22,360 nucleotides of DNA. It comes from Pseudomonadota bacterium. Its GTDB lineage: Bacteria; Pseudomonadota; Alphaproteobacteria; Rhizobiales; Xanthobacteraceae. A program made the position numbers and the translations under genes. Below, in pieces: positions 7,602 through 15,138 of this stretch (position 1 is the first letter of the stretch; every line of letters begins with the position of its first letter). The notes beneath the pieces are model-generated. The model saw nothing but the letters and a program-made list of their open reading frames with translations. It did no database searches and was not told where the DNA came from. The DNA lies in NCBI GenBank assembly GCA_023390695.1, contig JAEWCJ010000193.1, forward strand, positions 1 through 22,360, in the 5' to 3' direction.

Positions 7602-8624
7602 GTGCGTTGGCTGGTGCGGAGTCTTGTTGCTGCGGTGACGTTGAGTCCGGCCGCCGGTCTCGCCCAGGGTGTTCCGCCCTCCGCCAGCGCGACGGCGAGC
7701 GGCGTCTCGGTCTGGATCGACGGTTCCTATCGCAGCATCAATTTGCCGGCCTTTTCCCTCGGCGTGCGCGAGTCCGATGCGACGCTCAACGATCTCGGGC
7801 CTGTGCAACGCTTCAAGCCGCGCGTGAGCGGCGAGGGCGTCAGCGGCGGCATTGGCTTTGTCCTTCCGGACGGGGCCGTGCCGGCGGCTTTCGGATCGAA
7901 TGTCCGTGTCGGCGTGAGCGGCGGTTACATTCGCGCGGATGCGCGGCAAACGGGTTTTACGACCAGCCAGTGGCCGATACAGATGTGGCTGGACGGCGTC
8001 TTGTTCTTCGGCTGCGGTTGCGAATACTCGTCCGATCTGGTGACCAAGTATTCTGGCTGGCGCTTCGGCGTGAACGGCGCGAGCGATATCCGCATTGGCA
8101 GCGTGACCTGGACGCCATCAATCGAGTTCATCGGGGGCCGCTCGAAAACACGCCAGACCCTGACACAAATCGATTCGTTCGAGGTCTATGTCGCCAACAC
8201 GAATCTGAGCTGGTCGGATATCGGCGTCAAACTCGGACTGGGCATGTCAGTGCCGGTGACGCCGGCATTTGACGTGGGGATCGGCGGCACGCTTGCCTTG
8301 CTGCACCGGCGCGCGCGCCTGAGCGGCAATGACAGCCTCGATGACGACCTCGGGCCGATCTACGCCAGCTCCGTCGCCACGTCTGCGACGACGTTTGCCG
8401 TCGTCCCCGGTGGGAAAGTGGAATTCGCCTATCGCCCGCACGCGCAGGCGACGATCAGGCTGTTTGGCGGTGTCGAATGGGACAGCCGGGTGCCCGGCAT
8501 TGTCAGTCCGCATTTCACCCCCGAGCAGTTTTTAACATTGACGGGTGATCCCGTCCGCATCGGCTTTTCCGGCCAGATGAGCTATTTCGCCGGCGGCGGA
8601 TTCAGCTACGCCTTCAGCCGCTAG
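7602..8624 (+). CDS. Outer membrane beta-barrel protein
   Basis: About 340 residues with a Sec signal peptide at the N-terminus (RWLVRSLVAAVTLSPAAGLA, cleavage probably before Gln22). The rest consists of alternating hydrophobic/polar strands with repeated Gly and aromatic residues (VGVSGGYIRADA, GWRFGVNGASDIRIGS, QMSYFAGGGFSYAF), typical of an outer membrane barrel. The last residues are YAFSR, so the usual terminal aromatic is two residues in from the end. Start is uncertain: GTG 7602 is favoured by a G-run (7589-7594) at proper spacing; GTG 7596 is an in-frame alternative. It is not similar to a named porin that I recognise. Its last 11 bases overlap the convergent ligase gene. Confidence 0.75.
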   Translation: MRWLVRSLVAAVTLSPAAGLAQGVPPSASATASGVSVWIDGSYRSINLPAFSLGVRESDATLNDLGPVQRFKPRVSGEGVSGGIGFVLPDGAVPAAFGSNVRVGVSGGYIRADARQTGFTTSQWPIQMWLDGVLFFGCGCEYSSDLVTKYSGWRFGVNGASDIRIGSVTWTPSIEFIGGRSKTRQTLTQIDSFEVYVANTNLSWSDIGVKLGLGMSVPVTPAFDVGIGGTLALLHRRARLSGNDSLDDDLGPIYASSVATSATTFAVVPGGKVEFAYRPHAQATIRLFGGVEWDSRVPGIVSPHFTPEQFLTLTGDPVRIGFSGQMSYFAGGGFSYAFSR

Positions 8625-9741
8625 TCCCCGTCACCGTTGTCGCTTTTGCGATCCAGTCGATGACCGCGCGCAGGCCCGGCACCGGGTTTTCCTCGTGCGG
8701 CTTGAAAATGGCGAGCTGGCGGTCGGCGGACGTGCCGTTCGATACGATGGTCAGGCAGCGCAACACCTCATCCAGGCAGCCCAGATGCTGTGCGTCCGGC
8801 GTGACATCGGCGATGATCCGGTCGAGCAGATGGGCGACGGTGACCGGTCCGTCGCCCTCGATCTTCACAAAGGTGCCGGCGACGCCATAGCGCTGGGCGC
8901 GCCACTTGTTCTCGACGATGATCGCGCGCGTCACCGCATTCATCGCCCAGTTGCGCTCCGGATGGCGGACGAGATAGCGCGTCAGCGACCGGTACAATGC
9001 CGCGATCGAGATCGTGTCCTCGACATCGGTGCAGCAATCCGGCGCCCGCAATTCCAGGGTGGGATGTTTGAGGGACGGGCGGATCGCCCACCAGATATAG
9101 CTTGAATCCGGCATCACGCCCGCCTGCACCAGCGCGTCGATATAGGAATCGTATTCGGCCTGGGTGCGGAACAGCTCGGGAAGCCCGGTGCGGGGCAATT
9201 CGTCATAGGCGGCGAGGCGATAGCCCTTCAGGCCGGTCGGCTGCGACCGCCAGAACGGCGACGAGGTTGACAGCGCGATGAACAGCGGCAGATAGGGAAG
9301 CATGCGCATCATCACGTCGATCCGCTGCGCCGGGTCGGGCAATTCCACATGCACGTGCAAGCCGCACAGCATGTTGCGGCGGCCGATCATCTGCAGATCG
9401 TCCATCACCGCGTCATAGCGGGCGCCCTCCGATTGCTGCGAGCGCTCCCAGACCGCGGTGGGATGCGTGCCGGAGGCCATGATGGCCAGCTTGTAGTCGC
9501 TCGCGATGCTTGTCAGGGTCTTGCGCAAGCCGTGCAATTCGGCGCGTGCGGCCGTGATATCGGTCTGCGGTGCGGTGACGACTTCGATCTGCGACTGCAG
9601 GAATTCTCCCGCCACCTTGTCTCCGAGCGCCGCCTTTGCGGCCTTGAAAAATCCCTCCGGCATGGCGCGCATGACAAACTTCGTGTCCGCGTCGACAAGG
9701 AAATATTCTTCCTCGATCCCGAATGTGTAGGGAGCGGTCAT
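8614..9741 (-). CDS. ybdK: YbdK-type carboxylate-amine ligase (GCS2 family)
   Basis: A 375-residue member of the glutamate-cysteine ligase type 2 (GCS2) family. The N-terminal GIEEEYFLVD (8-17) is the diagnostic nucleotide/metal-binding signature. Other landmarks are the QIEVVTAP stretch (51-58), CGLHVHVE (126-133) with two metal/ATP-site histidines, and LELRAPDCC. YbdK of E. coli has weak gamma-glutamyl-cysteine ligase activity in vitro, and the physiological role of the family is unresolved; it is not the main GshA of this lineage. ATG 9741 is used. It converges with the outer membrane protein gene (11 bases shared) and has the universal stress remnant upstream. Confidence 0.9.
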   Translation of the reverse strand: MTAPYTFGIEEEYFLVDADTKFVMRAMPEGFFKAAKAALGDKVAGEFLQSQIEVVTAPQTDITAARAELHGLRKTLTSIASDYKLAIMASGTHPTAVWERSQQSEGARYDAVMDDLQMIGRRNMLCGLHVHVELPDPAQRIDVMMRMLPYLPLFIALSTSSPFWRSQPTGLKGYRLAAYDELPRTGLPELFRTQAEYDSYIDALVQAGVMPDSSYIWWAIRPSLKHPTLELRAPDCCTDVEDTISIAALYRSLTRYLVRHPERNWAMNAVTRAIIVENKWRAQRYGVAGTFVKIEGDGPVTVAHLLDRIIADVTPDAQHLGCLDEVLRCLTIVSNGTSADRQLAIFKPHEENPVPGLRAVIDWIAKATTVTGTSG

Positions 9742-9882
9742 GAAACCTCGTAACGAATGAGCCGGCGCCGTATGCCCGCGGACGCGGACAATCCCCCGAA
9801 ACGACGGCGCAAGGCAACGCCATCTGGCGGTAAAAGGTTCCCCGTCAAAAAGGCGGGGATAACAGCGGGATAAGCGATGCGG

Positions 9883-9960
9883 TCAGTGCGGCCTCGGCAC
9901 CGGGAAGGTCATGGTTCTGAGAATAGCGCGTGCTGCGCCGCCGAAAATGACTGCGCGGAT
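9883..9960 (-). pseudogene. Degenerate C-terminal fragment of a UspA-family gene
   Basis: Read on the minus strand, 26 codons end in TGA and encode IRAVIFGGAARAILRTMTFP followed by VPRPH. This aligns without gaps to the last residues of the intact neighbour at 10089-10919: GGAARAILRTMTFPV against GGATRGILQSMTVPV. DNA identity over about 50 bases of the two 3' ends is roughly two thirds. The frame is closed by a TGA directly upstream (9961-9963) and the preceding sequence no longer resembles the family, so it is a remnant of a second, tandem universal stress gene and not a small gene. Confidence 0.7.
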
Positions 9961-10020
9961 TCAAGCGGTCTTCGGATTCAGGTTGTTCTTAGAAGGAAGC
10001 ATCGCGCGGAGCAGGCTCAT

Positions 10021-10068
10021 CCCGGCGGCGGGCGGTTCGCCCCGAAGAGGACGAATGCCCGCCGCGGG
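10021..10068 (-). terminator. Stem-loop downstream of the universal stress gene
   Basis: CCCG-g-CGGCGGGC (10021-10033) pairs with GCCCGCCGCGGG (10057-10068): 12 base pairs with one bulged G, and a TTCG/CGAA helix inside the loop. It begins 20 bases past the stop codon of the minus-strand universal stress gene. There is no T-run, so it would be a factor-dependent terminator or 3'-end protector at best. Confidence 0.4.
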
Positions 10069-10088
10069 CGATCGGCGTTGACCAGGTC

Positions 10089-10919
10089 TCAATGCGCCAT
10101 CAGCACCGGCACGGTCATCGATTGCAGGATGCCGCGGGTGGCGCCGCCGAGAATGTATTCGCGCAGGCGGGAATGGCCGTAGCCGCCCATCACGATCAGG
10201 CCGGCATCCGTATCGGCGGCATAGGACAGGACGACGTTGGCGACATCGACGTCCGGCGCCGGGATGTTCTTCACCTCGACGTTCAGCCCATGGCGGGCGA
10301 GATGCGCGCCCATGTCGGAGCCGGTCAATTCCTTGTCGCTCATTTTGCCCTTGCCGACGATCACGAGGTCGATCGCCTTGGACTTTTTCAGGAGGGGCAT
10401 GGCGTCGCTGATCGCGCGCGCGGCGGTGCGGCTGCCGTCCCAGCAGCAGATCACGCGGTCGAGATTGGCCGGCGATTTCTGGATATAGGGCACGATCACC
10501 ATGGGCCGGCCGCTTTCGAACAGGGCGGCCTCCATCAGCAATTCGTCCGGAGTGATGGTGTCGGGCGTCACCTGCGGCACCACGATGAGATCGAAGCGGC
10601 GCGCCAGTGCGGCAAAGGCGTCGGCGGCGCCAGCGATGGTCGCCGAAAGCATGCGCGATTCCGCGGACAGCCCGGCCCGCTTGGTCAACGCCCCGAATTG
10701 CTGAAGGGCCGCGTTCGCCGCGGTTTCGTTTTCCCGCCGCTGGACGTCGAACACGTCGGCGGAGATGCCGCCCATGATGCTGGCCGGCAGCACCGGGTCA
10801 TAGGCAAAGGCGATGCCCGCAATATGGGCGTTGAAAGCCTCGCCGAGCGACACGGCATATTCGGCGGCCACATCGCGTGCGGCGCCGGGTGACAAACTGA
10901 CGACAATATCCCTGATCAT
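10089..10919 (-). CDS. Universal stress protein, tandem UspA-type
   Basis: A 276-residue cytoplasmic protein with two UspA-like halves. The second half carries the ATP-binding signature G-x2-G-x9-G in GGYGHSRLREYILGGAT near the C-terminus; the first half starts IRDIVVSLSPGAARDVAAEYA and lacks that loop. Such tandem Usp proteins bind ATP or AMP and protect during stress and hypoxia, without known catalysis. ATG 10919 is preceded by GGGAG at seven bases, which is preferred over the longer open frame. A TTGAT-N4-GTCAA box and a matching -10 lie upstream at the spacing of a class II FNR/FixK promoter, so oxygen-responsive expression is likely, as for many Usp genes in the FixK regulons of Bradyrhizobium relatives. 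Confidence 0.9.
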   Translation of the reverse strand: MIRDIVVSLSPGAARDVAAEYAVSLGEAFNAHIAGIAFAYDPVLPASIMGGISADVFDVQRRENETAANAALQQFGALTKRAGLSAESRMLSATIAGAADAFAALARRFDLIVVPQVTPDTITPDELLMEAALFESGRPMVIVPYIQKSPANLDRVICCWDGSRTAARAISDAMPLLKKSKAIDLVIVGKGKMSDKELTGSDMGAHLARHGLNVEVKNIPAPDVDVANVVLSYAADTDAGLIVMGGYGHSRLREYILGGATRGILQSMTVPVLMAH

Positions 10920-10945
10920 TCCAAAGCTCCCATCTGCGGCGGGGT

Positions 10946-10970
10946 GCCGATCTAAATAATCTAGATCGGC
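10946..10970. promoter_or_regulatory. 9-bp inverted repeat over the -10/+1 region of usp
   Basis: GCCGATCTA and TAGATCGGC are perfect reverse complements around AATAATC. The repeat covers the predicted -10 (TAGATT, minus strand 10963-10958) and start point of the universal stress promoter. It could be a second operator or a hairpin at the very 5' end of the mRNA. Confidence 0.5.
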
Positions 10971-10984
10971 CCCCTTCATTGCCC

Positions 10985-10998
10985 TTGATTTGGGTCAA
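10985..10998 (-). promoter_or_regulatory. FNR/FixK-type binding site upstream of usp
   Basis: TTGAT-TTGG-GTCAA fits the FNR/FixK/DNR consensus TTGAT-N4-(A/G)TCAA, with five-base inverted arms differing by one position. A -10-like TAGATT begins 22 bases downstream on the minus strand, placing the box at about -41.5 from a start near 10951, as in class II activated promoters. It lies 66 bases upstream of the universal stress ATG. Confidence 0.6.
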
Positions 10999-11034
10999 CC
11001 TGATCCAAGGGTTTGGAAACGAATAAGGGAAAGG

Positions 11035-11418
11035 CTACTTCTTTTTGCCGTCCTCGCCAAATTGCGCCAGGAAGGCCCACAGGTCGCCGGCCTCCTTCTC
11101 GTTCTTGATGCCGGCAAAGATCATCTTGGTGCCGGGAATCTTGGCGCGCGGGTCGCGGATATAGTCCTTGAACGTCTCGGCGCTCCAGACGATGCCGGAA
11201 TTCTTGTTCGCCTCGGTGTAATTGTAGCCTGCCACCGTGCCGGACTTGCGGCCATCGAGGCCGTTGAGGATGGGGCCCACCTTGTTCTTCGCAGTCTCGC
11301 CGACGGCGTGGCACGCCAGGCATTTCTTGAACGAATTCTCGCCGGCCGCCACATCCTGCGCCGAGGCGTGAGTTGAAAGCGCCGCGGTCAGGGCGGCCGC
11401 CACCAGTGCTATTCTCAT
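11035..11418 (-). CDS. Class I c-type cytochrome (cytochrome c2/c550-like)
   Basis: A 127-residue precursor with a Sec signal peptide (MRIALVAAALTAALSTHASA) and one heme site CLACH (Cys33, Cys36, His37). GxxxGPxLNGLDGR follows as in mitochondrial-type cytochrome c, and the sixth heme ligand is Met99 in IPGTKMIFAG. It is a soluble periplasmic electron carrier between a quinol:cytochrome c reductase and an oxidase or reductase. ATG 11418 has GGGAG seven bases upstream. It is divergent from glcD across 119 bases and upstream of the FNR-regulated universal stress gene on the same strand, with 115 bases between. Confidence 0.92.
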   Translation of the reverse strand: MRIALVAAALTAALSTHASAQDVAAGENSFKKCLACHAVGETAKNKVGPILNGLDGRKSGTVAGYNYTEANKNSGIVWSAETFKDYIRDPRAKIPGTKMIFAGIKNEKEAGDLWAFLAQFGEDGKKK

Positions 11419-11537
11419 ACCGAAACTCCCGTCATTCCGACGGTTGGACTTTGCCCGCCAGAACCCCGCTGTCAACGGCTGTTTGGAACGATTTTCAATT
11501 TGCGGCGCGATCGCCTATTCTTGGGGAGGAGCCTTGC

Positions 11538-13031
11538 ATGTCCGTCCGGATGCCGCCCCCCGATCAGAGCATATTGTCGCGCCGCGAGGAGATCGTGCGC
11601 GCGCTGCGCGCCATCGTGCCGGGCGAGGGCGTGATCGCCGCTGAAACCGAGATGCGGCCCTATGAATCGGACGGCCTGACCGCCTACCGGCAATTGCCCA
11701 TGGTGGTGGTGCTGCCCTCGACCACGCAGCAGGTGTCGGATGTCCTGCGCTATTGTCACGAGAACAGGATCAAGGTCGTCCCGCGCGGTGCCGGCACCTC
11801 CCTCTCCGGCGGCGCCTTGCCGCTGGAAGACGGCGTCCTGCTCGGCATGGCCAAGTTCAACCGCATCCGCGAGATCGACTATGCCAATCGCGTGGTGGTG
11901 GCGGAGCCCGGTGTCACCAATCTCGGTGTCAGCAAGGCAGTCGAGGACCGCGGCTTCTATTACGCGCCCGATCCCTCCTCGCAGATCGCCTGCACCATCG
12001 GCGGCAATATCGCGGAGAATTCCGGCGGCGTGCATTGCCTGAAATACGGTATGACCACCAACAACGTGCTCGGCTGCGAGATGGTGCTGATGACCGGCGA
12101 GATCCTGCGCATCGGCGGCAGGCATCTCGATGCCGGCGGCTACGAGCTGCTCGGCGTCATCACCGGGTCGGAGGGGCTGCTCGGCGTGGTCACCGAAATC
12201 ACCGTCCGCATCCTGAAGAAGCCGGAGACTGCGCGCGCCTTGCTGGTGGGATTCGACACGTCCGAGGAGGCCGGCGAATGCGTCGGCCGCATCATCGGCG
12301 CCGGCATCATTCCCGGCGGCATGGAGATGATGGACCGGCCCGCGATCCATGCCGTCGAGGAATTCGTGCATGCCGGCTATCCGCTCGATGTCGAGGCCTT
12401 GCTGATCGTCGAACTCGACGGCGGCCAGGCCGAGGTCGATCATCTGATCGAGCGCGTCGACCGCATCGCGCATGAATGCGGGGCGACGACATGCCGGGTG
12501 ACCCGGAACGAGGATGAGCGGCTGTTGTTCTCGGCCGGGCGCAAGGCGGCGTTCCCCGCGGTCGGACGCATTTCACCGGACTATTACTGCATGGACGGCA
12601 CCATTCCGCGCGCCAAGCTGCCCTTCGTGCTCGCCTGCATGCGCACGATGAGCCAGAAATACGGTCTGGCGGTGGCCAATGTCTTTCATGCCGGCGACGG
12701 CAATCTGCACCCGCTGATCCTTTACGATGCGAACAATCCGGGCGAACTGGAACGCGCCGAAGCCTTCGGCAACGACATTCTCAAGCTCTGCGTCGACGTC
12801 GGCGGCGTTCTGACCGGCGAGCACGGTGTCGGCGTCGAAAAGCGCGATCTCATGCCGGCGATGTTCTCGGAGATCGATCTCAATCAGCAGCAGCGGCTCA
12901 AATGCGCCTTCGATGCCGAGGGCCTGCTCAATCCCGGCAAGGTGTTTCCGCAATTGCACCGCTGCGCCGAACTCGGCCGCATGCATGTGCGCGCAGGCAA
13001 GGTGCCGTTCCCGGACATCCCGCGATTCTAG
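11538..13031 (+). CDS. glcD: FAD-linked 2-hydroxyacid oxidase, GlcD type
   Basis: A 497-residue flavoprotein of the GlcD / D-lactate dehydrogenase family. The FAD-binding PCMH domain contains VPRGAGTSLSGG (81-92) and the IGGNIAENSGG loop; the C-terminal FAD-oxidase domain contains HAGDGNLHP (from 384) and GEHGVGVEKR (from 427), with the expected active-site histidines. In glycolate oxidase GlcD works with GlcE and the iron-sulfur GlcF, passing electrons from glycolate to quinone. Here no glcE or glcF follows: the next gene is convergent and starts its 3' end 3 bases later. The enzyme may act alone on another 2-hydroxyacid or have partners elsewhere. ATG 11538 is set by GGAGGA seven bases upstream. 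Confidence 0.88.
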   Translation: MSVRMPPPDQSILSRREEIVRALRAIVPGEGVIAAETEMRPYESDGLTAYRQLPMVVVLPSTTQQVSDVLRYCHENRIKVVPRGAGTSLSGGALPLEDGVLLGMAKFNRIREIDYANRVVVAEPGVTNLGVSKAVEDRGFYYAPDPSSQIACTIGGNIAENSGGVHCLKYGMTTNNVLGCEMVLMTGEILRIGGRHLDAGGYELLGVITGSEGLLGVVTEITVRILKKPETARALLVGFDTSEEAGECVGRIIGAGIIPGGMEMMDRPAIHAVEEFVHAGYPLDVEALLIVELDGGQAEVDHLIERVDRIAHECGATTCRVTRNEDERLLFSAGRKAAFPAVGRISPDYYCMDGTIPRAKLPFVLACMRTMSQKYGLAVANVFHAGDGNLHPLILYDANNPGELERAEAFGNDILKLCVDVGGVLTGEHGVGVEKRDLMPAMFSEIDLNQQQRLKCAFDAEGLLNPGKVFPQLHRCAELGRMHVRAGKVPFPDIPRF

Positions 13032-13034
13032 CCG

Positions 13035-14198
13035 TCAGATGTCGCCGCCGGCGATGTCTGCGTTCTGCGGCTGCGTGCGGCGTCCGCCGCCGATCGTCTC
13101 GATGCGCTCGTACCAGGCGATCAAGGCGGCGAGCCCGCACATGAGCGCGATTCCGACGACGCTCACCAGAATCTGCATGGGGATCTGACCGGATGTTTCG
13201 ACCAGCACGAAGTGTCCGGCAAACGAGAGAAAGATGCCCGCGCAGAAGACTTCCAGCGAGTGCTGGCCGCATACGATGGCAGGCAGCGCCAGCGGCGATT
13301 GCAGTGCGCGCCAGTCGCGCGGGATCAGCCGCGCCACAATCACCGCCAGAGCCAGAAAATGCACCAGCCGCAGCACGTCGAGATTGGTCTTGTCGATCGG
13401 ATAGAGAAACTCGTGCAGCCAGTGCGGCATGTGGGCGGCGAGCCAGGGCCGGTGCCAGGACATCACCACCACGAACGCGAACAGCAGATAGAATGCGGCG
13501 AGCGCGAGCGTGACCGGAGAGCGGATGATGCGGGACAGCTTCTCGTCGTCCTGCACCGCGCACCAGGCGCCCAGGACGAACAGGAACTGCCATGTCAGCG
13601 GGTTGATCACCCAATAGCCGGCGGGAAACGACCAGAAATTCCAGTCGAATCTCGATGCCGCGACATACAGTGCGGCCGAGGCCAGCAATGTCGCCGAGGG
13701 TGCGCGCAGCAGCAGCCACAGCACCGGCGGGAAGGCCAGTAGCAGCACGATATAGACCGGAAGTATATCCATGTTCGCGGGGTTGAATTGCAGCAGCATG
13801 GCGTGCGGGAGAGTGCGGTCCGGCTGCTGCAGCAGCTCCACGATGTTCATTTCCTCGGCGAAGAGCGGGTTTTCGAAGGTGCGCGCGACGTAGCTGATCT
13901 GCGCGAAGAAGATCATGAACAGAAAGACCTGCGCCACATAGAGCTGCCATACCCGCTTGAGAATGCGGATACCGGCGGGAGCGAAGCCGCGTTCGGACAT
14001 GACGCGGGAATAGACATAGGCGGCGGTGTATCCGGAAATGAAGACGAAGATCTCGGCGGCATCGCTGAAGCCGTAATTGCGGACAGTGAAGGCGTTCACC
14101 ACATTCGAGGGAATGTGGTCGACGAAGATCAGCCAGAGAGCGATGCCGCGGAAAAAATCCAGCCGCAGATCGCGTTTGGGTCCTGCCGAGGTCGGCAT
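13035..14198 (-). CDS. opgC: OpgC family membrane acyltransferase
   Basis: A 387-residue integral membrane protein with about ten hydrophobic segments. The start RDLRLDFFRGIALWLIFVDH and the following FSDAAEIFVFISGYTAAYVY are the characteristic N-terminal helices of the OpgC family (acyltransferase-3 related). OpgC of Rhodobacter sphaeroides adds succinyl groups to osmoregulated periplasmic glucans at the inner membrane. ATG 14198 is preferred over ATG 14234, which has no ribosome binding site. No opgG/opgH glucan synthesis genes are in the window. It is divergent from the methyltransferase gene. Confidence 0.87.
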   Translation of the reverse strand: MPTSAGPKRDLRLDFFRGIALWLIFVDHIPSNVVNAFTVRNYGFSDAAEIFVFISGYTAAYVYSRVMSERGFAPAGIRILKRVWQLYVAQVFLFMIFFAQISYVARTFENPLFAEEMNIVELLQQPDRTLPHAMLLQFNPANMDILPVYIVLLLAFPPVLWLLLRAPSATLLASAALYVAASRFDWNFWSFPAGYWVINPLTWQFLFVLGAWCAVQDDEKLSRIIRSPVTLALAAFYLLFAFVVVMSWHRPWLAAHMPHWLHEFLYPIDKTNLDVLRLVHFLALAVIVARLIPRDWRALQSPLALPAIVCGQHSLEVFCAGIFLSFAGHFVLVETSGQIPMQILVSVVGIALMCGLAALIAWYERIETIGGGRRTQPQNADIAGGDI

Positions 14199-14269
14199 GA
14201 TGCAAGGCCTTGGTGTTCGATCGATGTGATACAAACACCGCTGGCGCCGGATCGGCGCAGGCCTTGAGA

Positions 14270-14336
14270 CCGCCGCTTTCGGGCGGCTTTATTGCCGTCT
14301 TGTGATTGTTGTTGTGGTTGTTTTTTCGGTTTTGCA
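14270..14336 (+). promoter_or_regulatory. Hairpin plus G/T-rich leader before the methyltransferase
   Basis: CCGCC (14270-14274) and GGCGG (14282-14286) form a small stem followed by TTTATT, which looks like a weak terminator. It is followed by about 40 bases almost devoid of A and C (TTGTTGTTGTGGTTG, then TTTTTT). The tract is unlike anything else in this GC-rich window and would be the 5' untranslated leader of the methyltransferase mRNA, or part of the divergent promoter region. Confidence 0.35.
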
Positions 14337-14351
14337 GAATGGGGATGGCAG

Positions 14352-14981
14352 ATGGGTCAATCAGCCGCGCTTGCAACCGAAGCCGCCATTGCCGGATGGT
14401 ATGATGGCAAGGATTTCTCCTGCGACTGGACGACGACCCGGATTCCGCTCTGGATCGAGGTGTTCGAGGCGTTGCGCGACAAGCCTGCCCGCGTGCTCGA
14501 GATCGGTTCCTGGGAAGGCCGTTCGGCGCTGTTCTTCCTGAATTATCTGCCGGAATGCCGCCTCGTCTGCATCGATACCTTCGGCGGCAATATCGAGCAT
14601 CATCGGGACGATTATTTTGCCGCACTGGTTCCCGGCATCGAGGCGCGGTTCGACAACAATGTCGCCGCCTTCGGGGACCGGGTGGAGAAGCTGAAAGGGC
14701 CGTCCGGCAGCGTGTTACCGCAACTGGGGGTGAAAGGCCGGCAATTCGACATTGCCTATGTGGACGGCAGCCACTTCGCCACCGACGTCTACAGCGACGC
14801 GGTGCTGACCTGGTCGCTGATGGCGCCGGGCGGGATCGTCATTTTCGACGACTATGCCTGGGATCTCATGGATGACGACAGCGAGCGGCCGAAATCCGGC
14901 GTGGATGCGTTCCTGGCCACGATTGACGGCCAATACCGCGTCATCCATCGCGATTACCAGTTGCTGATTGCCAAGCCGTAG
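14352..14981 (+). CDS. Class I SAM-dependent methyltransferase (Methyltransf_24-like)
   Basis: A 209-residue soluble protein. Motif I is the variant VLEIGSWEGRSA (48-59) with the acidic residue and glycines of a SAM site, followed by LVCIDTFGG (71-79) as the ribose-binding acidic strand, and later YVDGSHFATDVYSD and PGGIVIFDDYAWD. This pattern resembles the Methyltransf_24 / CmcI-like group, whose substrates are mostly sugars and small molecules; the substrate here is unknown. ATG 14352 has GGGGA six bases upstream. It stands alone between opgC and the EF-G paralogue, with a 157-base gap before the latter. Confidence 0.82.
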   Translation: MGQSAALATEAAIAGWYDGKDFSCDWTTTRIPLWIEVFEALRDKPARVLEIGSWEGRSALFFLNYLPECRLVCIDTFGGNIEHHRDDYFAALVPGIEARFDNNVAAFGDRVEKLKGPSGSVLPQLGVKGRQFDIAYVDGSHFATDVYSDAVLTWSLMAPGGIVIFDDYAWDLMDDDSERPKSGVDAFLATIDGQYRVIHRDYQLLIAKP

Positions 14982-15138
14982 CATTTTACGGCTCATAATT
15001 TTCAACACTGCGGTGGTTATCCGCCCGGTTCCTCTTGCCAAGGCCATAATCCGGGAGGACGATTGCCTCTCCGGCGTCTGACTTGCGGCCGGAGACAACC
15101 GGCCCTTGCGTCAGCCGCCTTGCAAACAGGAGGCGTCC

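Larger units (their letters stand above)
9742..10088. other. Intergenic region with a gene remnant and hairpin
   Basis: This 347-base gap between the YbdK start and the universal stress gene end has no intact gene. It holds the 26-codon universal stress remnant (9883-9960) and a GC-rich inverted repeat (10021-10068). The part next to YbdK (9742-9880) should contain that gene's promoter, but I see no convincing -35/-10 pair. Confidence 0.6.

Noticed and set aside
12928..14625. Long minus-strand frame (565 codons) over opgC and its surroundings
   Set aside because: It is in a different frame from opgC, is Arg/Ala/Pro-rich low-information sequence, and is explained by GC-biased third positions of the true gene.
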